A stretch of 50,269 nucleotides of DNA from Pusillimonas sp. (lineage in GTDB: Bacteria; Pseudomonadota; Gammaproteobacteria; Burkholderiales; Burkholderiaceae_B): positions 1-50,269 of the forward strand of contig NZ_JAJUFE010000014.1 in NCBI RefSeq assembly GCF_029263785.1, in the 5' to 3' direction. Numbering within the stretch: position 1 is the first letter of the stretch; each line of letters starts with the position of its first letter. Below the pieces are notes generated by a model. It did no database searches. It was not told where the DNA came from and saw nothing but the letters and a program-made list of their open reading frames with translations. Position numbers and translations under genes: made by a program. Below, piece by piece: positions 8,391 through 18,194 of this stretch.

Positions 8391-9245
8391 TCAGCCTTCT
8401 TGCATGGTTGCGCGCAACGCGGACAGGACGGGGCCGGTTTGGGGGCGCACGCCGTTCCAGATCAGGAAGGCTTCGGCGGCTTGCTCCACCAGCATTCCCA
8501 GGCCGTCCGACACAAGCTGCGCCCCGGCACGAAGGGCCTGATCCATGAACGGAGTAGGTTGTGGGCCGTACATCATGTCGTAGGCCAGGGCTCCTTGGGC
8601 GTATGTGACTCCTGCCAGCGCCGGTGCTTCGCCTGCAAGACTGCTTGAAGTGGCGTTTATCACAATATCCCATTCACCCTGGGCCTGATCAAGGCCGCCA
8701 CTGGACAATCTGGAAGCGTAGTGCGGCAAGTGCTCGGCAGTGTGCTTGCCCAGGTCGTGTGCCCGGGCGGCATTGCGATTGACAATGTGCAGGGTCTGAC
8801 AGCCGGCGTCGAGCAGGGGAAACAGGACGCCTTTTGCCGCGCCGCCGGCACCGACCAGCAATACACGCTTGTCCTGTACGTGGATGCCCAGCCGGGTAAT
8901 GTCAGCCAGCAAGCCGACTCCATCGGTATTGCATCCACGCAAAGTTCCGTCCTGCATCCAGAGTGTGTTGACGGCACCGGCAAGCCTGGCCCTGTCCGAC
9001 AGTTTGTCGCCGCATAATTCGAAGGCTTCTTCCTTGAAGGGTACGGTGACGTTCAGCCCCCATCCGCCTGAACTGAAGAAATCGGTGACAGTCCGCTTGA
9101 ACTCATCAAGCGGACTTTCGAGCAGGCCGTACTGCAGGGAGATTCCGGTCTGACGACCAAATTGCTGATGGATGGCCGGCGAACGGCTATGTTTGACGGG
9201 GTTGCCGACCACGGCAAAATGCCGGAGGGGGGCCGTGTTGTTCAT
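8391..9245 (-). CDS. aroE: shikimate dehydrogenase (NADP+)
   Basis: Reduces 3-dehydroshikimate to shikimate in the aromatic amino acid pathway. The product is 284 aa. The substrate-binding NPVKHSRSPAIHQQFG, the catalytic-lysine block LNVTVPFKEEAFELC, the Rossmann glycine motif GAGGAAKGVLFPLL and the C-terminal QAAEAFLIWNG are all seen. The start overlaps the upstream TonB-like gene by 4 bp (ATGA). aroQ, the preceding pathway step, is also in this window at 14861 but in a different operon. Confidence 0.96.
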   Translation of the reverse strand: MNNTAPLRHFAVVGNPVKHSRSPAIHQQFGRQTGISLQYGLLESPLDEFKRTVTDFFSSGGWGLNVTVPFKEEAFELCGDKLSDRARLAGAVNTLWMQDGTLRGCNTDGVGLLADITRLGIHVQDKRVLLVGAGGAAKGVLFPLLDAGCQTLHIVNRNAARAHDLGKHTAEHLPHYASRLSSGGLDQAQGEWDIVINATSSSLAGEAPALAGVTYAQGALAYDMMYGPQPTPFMDQALRAGAQLVSDGLGMLVEQAAEAFLIWNGVRPQTGPVLSALRATMQEG

Positions 9246-10141
9246 GGGTTCTCTGTTATTAAACGATTATTGGTGAAATGCCAAGTGCGTGTGATGGCGA
9301 GCACGTCGGTATGGCGCGCAACGGCTTCAGGCAAGGGTGAAAATGGTGCAGCAAGCTGAACGATGCGTTGTGCGGCCAGGTTCAGGACGGCATGTTCGGA
9401 AGGCTGATCGATTTCGATGCGAAGCAAGTCGCCATTGCTTTTGATATATGCCGTCAGGCGAAGTTTGCCATAGACTTTTCCTCGCGCCTCGGCAGGATAG
9501 TGTTCGGTACCAACCAGCTCGATCCGTTCACGCCATGCTTCGACATACTGGGCATAGTCGGCCTCTTGGGCGGCGGGCCCTACGAACTGCTGGCGTGGGC
9601 GGGCGTTATACCTTTCTATTTCGGCCTTGATTGCACTGATCCGGGCGTTGAGCACCAGGCTCTCCTGTACCATGTCGTCTTCTCCGGCATCGTCGGATTG
9701 CTGCAAAAGGTCGGGCCTGTTGCGGGCGTCCGGTACGATTTGCAACGCTTCCAATTGAGCATAAAGGCGTTCCTGCTCGGATTCCAGCTGAGCCTGCCGC
9801 TTGCGCAAGGCTTCGAGCACCATCTGGTCGGGTGAGTCGGCCGCTGTGCGCGGCAAGGGAGAGGCTGCGACCGAATGACCGCCATCGCCTCCCGCATTGA
9901 TTTGCTGTTGGGCGATAACCTGGGGCTCGGCCGGAGCCGCTTCGGTGCGCGCATTTACCAAGGTGACTTCCAGGTGACTGAGCGACGGGGCCTTGGCAGG
10001 CGGCGGAGTGTGAAACCGTAAAGCCAGCATTGCGGCATGAGCACAGATGGATATCAAAAGTGCCAGCGGCAGATATCCCCCACGGCCGTGTGGCCGTGAA
10101 ATAAGCGTCCATATCAGCAAGGGGCCGGAGTGGGCATTCAT
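9242..10141 (-). CDS. TonB-like energy-transducer family protein
   Basis: 299-aa envelope protein with one N-terminal membrane anchor (about residues 22-41) and a short Pro-rich linker. A long Glu/Gln/Lys-rich helix at about 107-180 is probably a coiled coil. A TonB C-terminal-like domain follows at about 205-295, with YPAEARGKVYGKLRLTAYI and a terminal TWHF strand. Unlike classical TonB it lacks the long Pro-Glu/Pro-Lys rod; the coiled coil replaces it. No ExbB/ExbD genes are nearby. It sits 6 bp after rnb and overlaps aroE by 4 bp, so it is co-expressed with housekeeping genes. A structural or periplasm-spanning role is as likely as TonB-dependent transport. Confidence 0.75.
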   Translation of the reverse strand: MNAHSGPLLIWTLISRPHGRGGYLPLALLISICAHAAMLALRFHTPPPAKAPSLSHLEVTLVNARTEAAPAEPQVIAQQQINAGGDGGHSVAASPLPRTAADSPDQMVLEALRKRQAQLESEQERLYAQLEALQIVPDARNRPDLLQQSDDAGEDDMVQESLVLNARISAIKAEIERYNARPRQQFVGPAAQEADYAQYVEAWRERIELVGTEHYPAEARGKVYGKLRLTAYIKSNGDLLRIEIDQPSEHAVLNLAAQRIVQLAAPFSPLPEAVARHTDVLAITRTWHFTNNRLITENP

Positions 10142-10147
10142 GACTCG

Positions 10148-12034
10148 TCAGGGTTCGACTGCTCCCAGATACCGGCAGTGTAATTCGACAGTCAGTTCGT
10201 CGCACCCGATGATTTCCAGCTCGACCAAGCGGCCGCGCTCAAGCTCGGGCAGGCCCGGAACCCGTGTGACGAGTGGCAGGCAGTCCAGGCGCACAAGGTC
10301 GTCACGTAAAACCTGGCCGCGCACCTGCTTGACGTCATGTTGTTGCAGCCAGCGCAAGCACCAGTACCGTTCGATTGTGGTCTGGAAATCGCCCCAGGCG
10401 GAATATTGGGAGTCGAAGGCTCCGATAATGGCGTATAGATCCGCTTCTTTGGGCTTGAACGGTGCCACCAGGCGTGCTGATACGCCATGTTGGGCAGCAG
10501 CAAGTATTTGTCCCTGGTTGATGAGGTCGACGTAGCGACGAAGCGGTGACGTCGACCAAATATATTGGGGAACCCCGATGGCTTCGTGAGGTAGCGCCTG
10601 TGTGGACATGCGGACGCGACCTGCCTGCTGTGACCGGTAGATGCCGGGAACCCCGTGCTGTGCCAGGAGCCCACCCCAATGATTATTGGCCAGGATCATG
10701 TATTCGGCGACCAGACGATCAAGGGGTGCATCACGTCGACGGGGCACAATGCGAATGGTGCTGTCGGGGTCATCCGGGGAGCCTTCAAGGTGAAACGAAT
10801 ATTCAACCCGCGTGTTGTTCTCGGTCTTGCCGCGGACTTCGTCGCGTTGGGCACTAAGCAATTTGGCAAGGCGCCACAATGGACGCAGCCAGTGCCCATA
10901 AGGAAGCTCGGCTTCCGGATTGTCCAGGGTTTCTTCCGTTACCCAATCGTCCAGGTTGTGGATGCGCAGATTCTCACGTACGTGGAGCATTTCCACGCGC
11001 GTTTCGGTTTCGAGAATCTCTCCGGTGGTCAAGTTCGCGGTGGCATACAGGGAAAGCGCGGGTCGAGGCTTGTCGGCATTAAGCGAAAAGCGTTGAATGA
11101 GCGCGTCGGGCAGCATGGGGATTTTTTCACCCGGTGTGTACACCGTCGACATGCGTGACCGTGCGATTTCATCAAGCACAGTGCCGCGCCTTATCGCCAG
11201 GGCGGGTGCAGCGATGTGTACCCCGACCCGAACGATGTCGTCCGAAACCGTCTGGACCGACAGAGCATCATCGACTTCAATGGTCGAGGCGTCGTCTACG
11301 GAATAAGCCTCGACATCTGCCATGGGGAAATCCCAGTCTTCCGACGGAGGCTCAATGTCGGGAAAGCCCGTGCCTTTTGGAAAGTTCTGCGTCAAAAAGC
11401 GATGCCGGTGCAAAACCAGGGGATTTGGCCACGCTCCCAGGCGAAGCAGCATTTCTTCCGGGCTGGTGCCTGTCGTGGTGCAAGCGGCGTCGAATGCTTT
11501 CCATTCGAGCGAGTTTTTGTCTGGACGGGCCAGGAAAGTCATGGCCACTGCGGCGATGGCCTCCGGCAGATGGCCGGCGACCATCTGATCGGTCCATTGC
11601 TGCTGCTGCTCGGCTTGCAGGCGTTTTTTTTCGATCGCCGCCAAGGCAGCCTGCAATATGTCCGGAGGAGCGGGGCGGTAGCGTCCCTTGCCGCGCCTGT
11701 GAAAATAGGCCGGGGCGCTATTCAGGGCGAAGATCAGTGCTGCTTTCTCGACAGCCGTCGGAGCATGGCCAAAATACTCTTGTGCAAACTCCTGCGCATC
11801 AAACTCTTCCTGGGGCGCGCATTCCCATAAAAAGTCGATTTCGAGAGTCTGGGCGAGCGAACTTGCCTGCTCGAGCAAAGTCGCCGGCTCGGGTTGATCA
11901 AAGGAGAACAGAACATTGGTCTTCTTGATCTTGCTTCGTTTGCCCGATGCGGCTTCAACCTGAAGCGTGGAATCGCTTTCAGAAAAGATTCGTTCGGCTT
12001 TGAAATTTCCGCTGTCTTCGTAGAGAACGTACAT
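10148..12034 (-). CDS. RNB-domain 3'-5' exoribonuclease (RNase II family)
   Basis: Exoribonuclease of the RNase II/R superfamily, 628 aa. The catalytic acidic cluster is clear in VEAYSVDDASTIEVDDALSV, followed by VGVHIAAPALAI and the conserved RSRMSTVYTPGEKIPMLP. The YIWSTSPLRRYVDLINQ segment near the C-terminal part of the RNB domain is also typical. The N-terminal 200 residues are divergent from RNase R cold-shock domains, and the protein is shorter than RNase R (about 800 aa). Betaproteobacterial databases often call this form RNase II or VacB-like. It is the first gene of the rnb-tonB-aroE-mtgA group; the gap to tonB is only 6 bp. Confidence 0.9.
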   Translation of the reverse strand: MYVLYEDSGNFKAERIFSESDSTLQVEAASGKRSKIKKTNVLFSFDQPEPATLLEQASSLAQTLEIDFLWECAPQEEFDAQEFAQEYFGHAPTAVEKAALIFALNSAPAYFHRRGKGRYRPAPPDILQAALAAIEKKRLQAEQQQQWTDQMVAGHLPEAIAAVAMTFLARPDKNSLEWKAFDAACTTTGTSPEEMLLRLGAWPNPLVLHRHRFLTQNFPKGTGFPDIEPPSEDWDFPMADVEAYSVDDASTIEVDDALSVQTVSDDIVRVGVHIAAPALAIRRGTVLDEIARSRMSTVYTPGEKIPMLPDALIQRFSLNADKPRPALSLYATANLTTGEILETETRVEMLHVRENLRIHNLDDWVTEETLDNPEAELPYGHWLRPLWRLAKLLSAQRDEVRGKTENNTRVEYSFHLEGSPDDPDSTIRIVPRRRDAPLDRLVAEYMILANNHWGGLLAQHGVPGIYRSQQAGRVRMSTQALPHEAIGVPQYIWSTSPLRRYVDLINQGQILAAAQHGVSARLVAPFKPKEADLYAIIGAFDSQYSAWGDFQTTIERYWCLRWLQQHDVKQVRGQVLRDDLVRLDCLPLVTRVPGLPELERGRLVELEIIGCDELTVELHCRYLGAVEP

Positions 12035-12155
12035 AAATCGAATGATAGGTGACCTGGGCCACCGGGAGAGTGATTGGAAGGCGTCACGGAAACGAGCGGT
12101 TGAACCGCCTGAAAAGAGGCGCCCGGCCTGGACTGTTCTGGTCTGGCAAATCGTA

Positions 12156-12746
12156 CTAGTGTTTTTCAGGTTCCAGAATGAAGCTTAGTATTTCAGGCAT
12201 CCATTGCTCAAAGTCGGAGATGCCATGATCGCTGCCCTGAACAATACGGCCATGGCTGCCGGCGTACCACTGCGCCATTTCCTGCCAATCCAGGACTTCA
12301 TCGCCCGTACAGGCCAGTAAAAAGTAGCGCTTCGGATCGCTTGGCGGATCAACCGCCATTGCTGCCAGTTCGTCGATGTGCTCTGGCAGGAAAATGAAAG
12401 GCTTGTCGCTATGGTACTGCTTGTGTTCCCCGACCTGACTTGCCAGGTCGCGCGCCGCATGTACTACGGGATTCAGCACCACTGCACGGCACTGGTAGGT
12501 TTCTGCAAGGCACGTTGCATAATAGCCGCCCAGCGACGACCCGATGACCGTCAGTGTTGTTGCCGGTTGCCCACCGGCGTGCTGCTCGACCAGACTTTTT
12601 GCCAGCGCTATTGCCTGGGCCGGACTTGCCGGCAGCTGGGGGCAATGCCATTGGTCTGACAAACCCCGTTGCTTCAGGGCGGAGGCAAGCAGGGTGGCCT
12701 TGGTTGATGCCGGTGCCGAGCGAAACCCATGTAAATACAGGATCAT
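12156..12746 (-). CDS. YqiA/YcfP family alpha/beta-fold hydrolase
   Basis: 196-aa esterase-like protein. It begins with the family signature MILYLHGFRSAP. The nucleophile serine is in the elbow GSSLGGYYAT, the acid is likely in CTGDEVLDW, and the histidine is in GSDHGISDF. The natural substrate is unknown; E. coli YqiA hydrolyses short acyl esters. It overlaps the mpl stop by 4 bp (ATGA), so the two are translated together. Confidence 0.9.
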   Translation of the reverse strand: MILYLHGFRSAPASTKATLLASALKQRGLSDQWHCPQLPASPAQAIALAKSLVEQHAGGQPATTLTVIGSSLGGYYATCLAETYQCRAVVLNPVVHAARDLASQVGEHKQYHSDKPFIFLPEHIDELAAMAVDPPSDPKRYFLLACTGDEVLDWQEMAQWYAGSHGRIVQGSDHGISDFEQWMPEILSFILEPEKH

Positions 12747-14152
12747 GCCCCACCACCTTCGGAAATTGCACGGTTCTGCTTACCCGCTGTGGTGAGATGA
12801 TCAAGTATTTTTTGATGAACTCCACCGAAGCCGCCGTTGCTCATGACCAGGATGTGATCCCCCGATTGCGCGTGCGCAACAATGTCGCTTACCAGGGCAT
12901 CCAGATCGGAGTGTGAGCAGGCGCGATCTCCAAGCGGTGCCAGTACTTTTTTCGGGTCCCATCCCAAAGCATGCTTGCCTTGCGTCTCGCCGTAACAGAA
13001 GACCAGATCGGCGGCACGCAGTGATTCCGGCAAGCGTTCTGCCATGGCGCCAAGCTTCATGGTGTTGGACCTGGGTTCCAGCACGGCCAGGATCCGCGCT
13101 GTTCCCACCTGCCGGCGCAAGCCGTCCAGGGTGGTGGCTATCGCCGTCGGATGGTGCGCGAAGTCGTCATACACCGAGATCCCGTCAACCGTCCCGCGCA
13201 ATTCCATGCGCCGTTTGATGCCTTCGAAGCGGGATAGGGCCTGGATTCCGATTTCGGGGCGTACGCCGGCCTGCTCCGCCGCGGCCAGGGCAGCCAGGGC
13301 ATTGAGCCGATTGTGCGCACCGGTAAGCGTCCAGGTTACGGTTCCCACCGGCTTTTCCTCTAGCCGAACCTCAAAATGAGTGGGGTTGCCCGCCACCTCG
13401 CGTGCGCTCCAGCGACCCCCGGGCCCGAAGGTCTGCACGGGCGTCCAGCAACCGCGACTTATAACGCCGTCGAGCGCGGGGTCGTGGTGCGGCCGGATGA
13501 TGGAACCCGAGGCGGGTATCGTGCGCAACAAGTGATGGAACTGCGTCTGGATGGCCGCCAGGTCAGGAAAGATATCGGCGTGATCGTATTCCAGGTTGTT
13601 CAAAATGGCCGTTCTCGGGCGATAGTGAACAAATTTCGAGCGCTTATCGAAGAATGCAGTGTCGTATTCATCGGCCTCGATGACAAATAGAGAACTGCCT
13701 GCATCATATCGGGCGGAGACTTCCAGGCCGGGGGCAATACCGCCAATCAGGAAGTTCGGCTTTTTTCCCGCCTCGCGCAGCACCCATGCCAGCATTGAAC
13801 TGGTGCTGGTTTTTCCGTGGGTGCCCGCCACGGCCATTACGTGTTGCCCTCGAAGGACTGCCTCACCCAGCCATTGGGGTCCGGATGTGTAAGGCAGATC
13901 CTGGTCGAGGATCGCCTCCATCAAGGGGTTGCCCCGGCTGACCACGTTACCCACGATATACAGGTCCGGCCGCAGGTCTGTCTGGGTGGCAGCGAACCCT
14001 TCGATAAGCTCGATGCCTTGCTCTTCGAGCTGGGTGCTCATGGGGGGATAGACGCCTGCGTCACAGCCGGTGACCTTATGGCCGGCCGCCCGGGCTATCA
14101 GGGCCAGGCCACCCATGAATGTGCCGCAGATGCCTAATATATGTAGATGCAT
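12743..14152 (-). CDS. mpl: UDP-N-acetylmuramate:L-Ala-gamma-D-Glu-meso-DAP ligase
   Basis: Murein-recycling ligase that attaches recovered tripeptide to UDP-MurNAc. The 469-aa product begins MHLHILGICGTFMGG, the family N-terminus. It carries the Mur ligase P-loop AGTHGKTSTSSML and the EADEYDTAFFDKRSKF segment. The ATG at 14152 is preceded by a GGAGG ribosome site; the frame stays open to 14197 but the extra residues are not family-like. It couples by ATGA overlap to yqiA. Together with anmK at 38421 it shows that the cell recycles cell-wall fragments. Confidence 0.95.
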   Translation of the reverse strand: MHLHILGICGTFMGGLALIARAAGHKVTGCDAGVYPPMSTQLEEQGIELIEGFAATQTDLRPDLYIVGNVVSRGNPLMEAILDQDLPYTSGPQWLGEAVLRGQHVMAVAGTHGKTSTSSMLAWVLREAGKKPNFLIGGIAPGLEVSARYDAGSSLFVIEADEYDTAFFDKRSKFVHYRPRTAILNNLEYDHADIFPDLAAIQTQFHHLLRTIPASGSIIRPHHDPALDGVISRGCWTPVQTFGPGGRWSAREVAGNPTHFEVRLEEKPVGTVTWTLTGAHNRLNALAALAAAEQAGVRPEIGIQALSRFEGIKRRMELRGTVDGISVYDDFAHHPTAIATTLDGLRRQVGTARILAVLEPRSNTMKLGAMAERLPESLRAADLVFCYGETQGKHALGWDPKKVLAPLGDRACSHSDLDALVSDIVAHAQSGDHILVMSNGGFGGVHQKILDHLTTAGKQNRAISEGGGA

Positions 14153-14280
14153 GGTGTTCCTCCAGGCGGTATTGTAGTGATTCTCGCGCAGCTGCAAGTC
14201 CCTTCGCCTGTCAGGGAGTGTTCAGGTGCAATGGTAAAATCGACCTTCATGAACAAGAAACCCTTTTCTCGGGGGGCGCC

Positions 14281-14778
14281 ATGAACCGGCGCACCTTTCT
14301 ACTGCGCACTGGCTCGCTGGCAGGTGCGGGTCTGGCATTGTCGTTTCCCTTGCCGTCGTTTGCTGCCGATTCCCTGTTCGGTGAAAGCCTGCCCGACGTG
14401 GACGGAGTACAGCAGCCGCTCAACCAATGGTTGGGCAAGCCGGTTGTAGTGAATTTTTGGGCGACGTGGTGTCCTCCTTGCGTCAAGGAGATGCCCGATC
14501 TCGAAGTACTGCATCATAAATACCCAGAGGTCAATTTCTTGGGCCTGGCTGTGGATACTGCCGTAAATGTTCGCAAGTTCAATGAAAAAGTACAGGTCAG
14601 CTACCCGTTGCTGTTGATCGGCCATGCCGGAATTCAGCGGATGCGCGACATGGGCAATCGTGCAGGAGGCCTGCCATTTACGGCTGTATACGACGCCAAA
14701 GGCCGGGTGGCGGAAACCATTCTGGGCCAGGTAAAACCTGACGAGCTCGAAAAAATTGTTCAAGGCCTGTTGTCGTAG
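14281..14778 (+). CDS. TlpA-family thiol-disulfide reductase with Tat-like signal
   Basis: 165-aa exported thioredoxin-fold protein. The N-terminus carries RRTFLLRTGSLAG, a twin-arginine-type motif, and a likely cleavage after the Ala at residue 29 (SFA-AD). The mature domain has the redox pair C64/C67 in FWATWCPPCVKEMPD and the cis-Pro region GLPFTAVYD. It probably reduces periplasmic disulfides, for example in cytochrome c maturation. A frame open from 14119 is ignored because the signal sequence begins at 14281. The start lies 128 bp from the divergent mpl start; aroQ follows after 82 bp. Confidence 0.9.
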   Translation: MNRRTFLLRTGSLAGAGLALSFPLPSFAADSLFGESLPDVDGVQQPLNQWLGKPVVVNFWATWCPPCVKEMPDLEVLHHKYPEVNFLGLAVDTAVNVRKFNEKVQVSYPLLLIGHAGIQRMRDMGNRAGGLPFTAVYDAKGRVAETILGQVKPDELEKIVQGLLS

Positions 14779-14860
14779 AACGCGCGAAAAACAATGGTTT
14801 TCATGGACAAACACCCCCTTTTCGCGTAAAAAGACGGTCTAACCCTTGAACACATCCAAC

Positions 14861-15295
14861 ATGGCCCGAAACATTCTTGTCGTGCACGGCCCCAACTTGA
14901 ATTTGCTCGGCACCCGCGAGCCGCAAGTTTACGGCCGCCAGACATTGGCCGAAATCGATGCCCGTCTCAAGCAGCTGGCTGACGAAAATGGCGCCAAGTG
15001 CTCGACGTACCAAAGCAATCACGAAGGCGAACTGGTTGATCGCATCCAGGCCGCCGCCGGCGACGGTACCGATTTCATTATCATTAACGCCGCCGCCTAT
15101 ACGCATACCAGCGTAGCCGTGCGCGACGCCCTGGCCGGGGTGGCAATTCCGTTCATCGAAGTGCACCTGTCCAATGTCTATAAGCGAGAGCCCTTTCGCC
15201 ACCATTCCTATTTGTCCGACCTGGCAGTGGGAGTTGTTGCGGGTCTGGGCGCCTTTGGCTACGAGGCTGCGTTGCAACACGCCATGGGCGCTTAA
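14861..15295 (+). CDS. aroQ: 3-dehydroquinate dehydratase, type II
   Basis: Dodecameric type II dehydroquinase that converts 3-dehydroquinate to 3-dehydroshikimate. The 144-aa product starts [17 protein letters not shown] and carries the catalytic tyrosine Y24 (REPQVYG). The [11 protein letters not shown] loop, the [12 protein letters not shown] block and the active-site histidine in FIEVHLSN are present. A TTG-initiated version five residues longer (14846) is less likely than the ATG at 14861. It precedes accB by 87 bp, the arrangement common in Burkholderiales. Confidence 0.96.
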   Translation: MARNILVVHGPNLNLLGTREPQVYGRQTLAEIDARLKQLADENGAKCSTYQSNHEGELVDRIQAAAGDGTDFIIINAAAYTHTSVAVRDALAGVAIPFIEVHLSNVYKREPFRHHSYLSDLAVGVVAGLGAFGYEAALQHAMGA

Positions 15296-15382
15296 GTATT
15301 TACTTGCCGTTTTTATTTTTTATCAATTTTTCGTTCGCTGCAGCCCAAGCCGGCTTTAGTGAGCTGATATGGAAAAGTCTGT

Positions 15383-15835
15383 ATGGACCTCAGAAAACTC
15401 AAGACCCTGATCGACCTCGTCGCCGAATCGGGTATTGCCGAACTCGAAATCACCGAAGGTGAGGGCAAGGTACGCATCGTCAAAGCTGTCCCTCCTGCAC
15501 AGCAAGTCGTGTATGCTGCCGAGCCGGCTCCCGCACCCGGCCCGGCACCGGCGGCGGCCGCTCCAGCTCCCGCCGCCCCGGCTGCGCCTGCTGCTCCGCA
15601 GGGGCATGTGGTCAAGGCGCCAATGGTCGGCACTTTCTATCGTGCCCCCAATCCAGGAGCGTCACCATTTGTCGAAGTGGGTCAATCGGTCAAGGAGGGT
15701 GAGCCTCTGTGCATTATCGAGGCCATGAAGTTGCTTAACGAAATCGAGGCCGACAAGGCCGGCGTCATCAAGGAAATCCTGGTCGAGAACGGCGAACCCG
15801 TTGAATACGGCCAACCCCTGTTTGTCATCGGCTGA
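15383..15835 (+). CDS. accB: acetyl-CoA carboxylase biotin carboxyl carrier protein
   Basis: Biotinylated carrier of acetyl-CoA carboxylase, the first committed step in fatty acid synthesis. The 150-aa protein has an N-terminal helix region, an Ala/Pro-rich hinge at about residues 47-72, and the biotinyl domain with the target lysine K116 in [31 protein letters not shown] is the expected first strand block. It runs directly into accC with a 7-bp gap, so stoichiometric co-expression is expected. Confidence 0.98.
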   Translation: MDLRKLKTLIDLVAESGIAELEITEGEGKVRIVKAVPPAQQVVYAAEPAPAPGPAPAAAAPAPAAPAAPAAPQGHVVKAPMVGTFYRAPNPGASPFVEVGQSVKEGEPLCIIEAMKLLNEIEADKAGVIKEILVENGEPVEYGQPLFVIG

Positions 15836-15842
15836 GCCATCC

Positions 15843-17189
15843 ATGTTTGAAAAAATCCTCATCGCGAACCGGGGCGAAATTGCCCTGCGTATTCAGCGAG
15901 CTTGCCGCGAACTGGGCATCAAGACCGTCGTCGTGTATTCCGAAGCCGATCGCAATGCCAAATATGTGCGTCTGGCTGACGAAGCCGTGTGTATCGGACC
16001 GGCGGCTGCTCGCGACAGTTACCTCAATATGCCCGCCCTGATTTCGGCGGCTGAAGTCACCGACGCCGAAGCGATCCATCCCGGTTATGGCTTCCTTGCC
16101 GAAAATGCCGACTTCGCTGATCGGGTTGAGAAAAGCGGTTTTGTCTTTATTGGTCCCCGTCCTGAAACCATTCGCATGATGGGTGACAAGGTCAGTGCCA
16201 AGCTGGCCATGATCGAAGCAGGCGTGCCGGTTGTGCCAGGCTCGCCGGGCGCGTTGCCGGACGATCCGGCCGAAATCCAGCGCATGGCTCGCGAAATCGG
16301 TTATCCCGTTATCGTCAAGGCGGCGGGCGGTGGCGGCGGACGTGGAATGCGAGTGGTGTACACCGAGGCTGCGTTGTTGAACGCAGTATCCATGACCCGG
16401 ACCGAAGCCGGAGCCGCATTCGGCAACCCCGAGGTCTACATGGAGAAGTTCCTCGAGAACCCTCGTCATATCGAGATTCAGGTTCTGGCCGACGGCGGGC
16501 GAAATGCTGTCTGGCTGGGCGAGCGTGATTGCTCCATGCAGCGCCGTCATCAGAAAGTCATCGAAGAAGCACCAGCGCCGGGTATTGCCCGCCGTCTTAT
16601 CGAGCGAATTGGCGAGCGCTGCGCCGAGGCATGCCGCAAGATGGGTTATCGTGGCGCAGGTACGTTCGAGTTCCTGTACGAAGACGGCGAATTCTTCTTC
16701 ATCGAAATGAATACCCGGATTCAGGTCGAGCACACCGTCACCGAGATGATCACGGGTATCGATCTGGTGGTTCAGCAGATACTTATAGCTGCCGGCGAAA
16801 AGTTCACCTTGCGTCAACGCGATGTGCAGTTCCGCGGACACGCCATCGAATGCCGGATCAACGCCGAAGATCCATTCAAGTTCATCCCCAGTCCCGGAAA
16901 GATTACCAACTGGCACACGCCGGGCGGGCCCGGGGTGCGCATGGATTCCCACGTATTCAGTGGTTACACCGTTCCGCCACATTATGATTCCATGATCGCC
17001 AAACTGATTACATACGGCGATACGCGTAGTCAGGCTATCGCCCGTATGAGCATTGCCTTGTCCGAAATGGTGGTAGAAGGTATACAGACCAACATTCCGT
17101 TGCACAGCGAACTGATGCACGACGCGCGCTTTGTCGAGGGTGGTACCAGCATCCATTACCTCGAACACAAGCTGGCTCAGCGTTCTTAA
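15843..17189 (+). CDS. accC: acetyl-CoA carboxylase biotin carboxylase subunit
   Basis: ATP-grasp enzyme that carboxylates biotin on AccB. The product is 448 aa, matching E. coli AccC (449). It begins [17 protein letters not shown]. The glycine-rich nucleotide loop [14 protein letters not shown], the [15 protein letters not shown] block and the [12 protein letters not shown] catalytic segment are present. The frame opens at 15801, but the ATG at 15843 is the family start. It is followed by prmA 64 bp later in the same operon. Confidence 0.98.
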   Translation: MFEKILIANRGEIALRIQRACRELGIKTVVVYSEADRNAKYVRLADEAVCIGPAAARDSYLNMPALISAAEVTDAEAIHPGYGFLAENADFADRVEKSGFVFIGPRPETIRMMGDKVSAKLAMIEAGVPVVPGSPGALPDDPAEIQRMAREIGYPVIVKAAGGGGGRGMRVVYTEAALLNAVSMTRTEAGAAFGNPEVYMEKFLENPRHIEIQVLADGGRNAVWLGERDCSMQRRHQKVIEEAPAPGIARRLIERIGERCAEACRKMGYRGAGTFEFLYEDGEFFFIEMNTRIQVEHTVTEMITGIDLVVQQILIAAGEKFTLRQRDVQFRGHAIECRINAEDPFKFIPSPGKITNWHTPGGPGVRMDSHVFSGYTVPPHYDSMIAKLITYGDTRSQAIARMSIALSEMVVEGIQTNIPLHSELMHDARFVEGGTSIHYLEHKLAQRS

Positions 17190-17253
17190 AAGCGAATAGG
17201 GCAGATGCCCCGCCATGACGGTTCATGGTGGGGCTCCAATACAGGGTAGATAC

Positions 17254-18174
17254 ATGCGTGAACTTGTCCTGCACTGCCGGGAAGCCCAGGCCGAAGCACT
17301 ATCGGATGCACTACTTGAGGCTGGTGCCTTGTCCGTTTCGGTGGAAGATGCCGACAGTGATACCGAGGCAGAGCAGCCCCTGTTCGGCGAGCCCGGCCTC
17401 GAGCCTGAGGTTCGCGCCTGGAGACGCAACCGGGTTGTGGCGTTGTTGCCAGATGGGGCCGACCCCGAGCAGATTCTTGAGCAGGCAGGCTCATCATGCG
17501 GTCTTGATCTCATGGCCAGCGCCTGGTCCACCCGCGAGGTGCCGGACGCCGATTGGGTCAAGCTGACCCAGGCACAGTTCGGCCCCATTCACGTTGGCGA
17601 CCGACTCTGGATCGTGCCCAGCTGGCACCGTGACGATCCAGACGTAGCGGCAGCTCACGACCCGGACTCCCCCGAGGCGATCCGAATCGAGCTTGATCCG
17701 GGTCTTGCATTCGGAACGGGCAGCCATCCCACCACGCATCTGTGCCTGGAGTGGCTGGAGGCAAATCTGGAGCCGGGCCAGACTGTCCTGGATTACGGTT
17801 GTGGGTCGGGAATTCTGGCGATCGCCGCCAAACTTCTTGGCGCCGGATCGACGCTTGGAGTCGATATCGATGAGCAGGCAGTGCGGGCCACCGAGTACAA
17901 TGCTCAAGTCAACCGTTGCGAGGTGCGCGCGCTATTGCCTGATGCCTTGCCTGAAGGGCAGCACCAGGTCGTAGTGGCAAACATTCTGTCCAATCCCCTA
18001 AAGGTGCTGGCGCCAATGTTGGCCAATCGTGTAGCGCCCGGCGGACGCCTTGTGCTTTCGGGTGTGCTAGAACGACAGGCCGACGAAGTTGCCGCGGCCT
18101 ATGCCCCCTGGCTCGAAATGAGCGTGTGGCGTTCGCGTGACGGATGGGTGTGCCTGAGCGGGCAGCGCGCCTGA
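17254..18174 (+). CDS. prmA: ribosomal protein L11 methyltransferase
   Basis: Trimethylates ribosomal protein L11 using SAM. The product is 306 aa. The N-terminal ferredoxin-like domain begins MRELVLHC; the methyltransferase domain has [20 protein letters not shown], the SAM loop [19 protein letters not shown] and the [10 protein letters not shown] catalytic motif. The start is set at 17254, where the family N-terminus begins, rather than 17215. The accC-prmA order is conserved in many beta- and gammaproteobacteria. Confidence 0.96.
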   Translation: MRELVLHCREAQAEALSDALLEAGALSVSVEDADSDTEAEQPLFGEPGLEPEVRAWRRNRVVALLPDGADPEQILEQAGSSCGLDLMASAWSTREVPDADWVKLTQAQFGPIHVGDRLWIVPSWHRDDPDVAAAHDPDSPEAIRIELDPGLAFGTGSHPTTHLCLEWLEANLEPGQTVLDYGCGSGILAIAAKLLGAGSTLGVDIDEQAVRATEYNAQVNRCEVRALLPDALPEGQHQVVVANILSNPLKVLAPMLANRVAPGGRLVLSGVLERQADEVAAAYAPWLEMSVWRSRDGWVCLSGQRA

Positions 18175-18194
18175 TAAAGCCTCAATAAAGTACT

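Noticed and set aside
15825-17216. 463-codon open frame on the minus strand opposite accC
   Set aside because: Shadow of accC caused by biased codon use; His/Asp-rich product with no domain.
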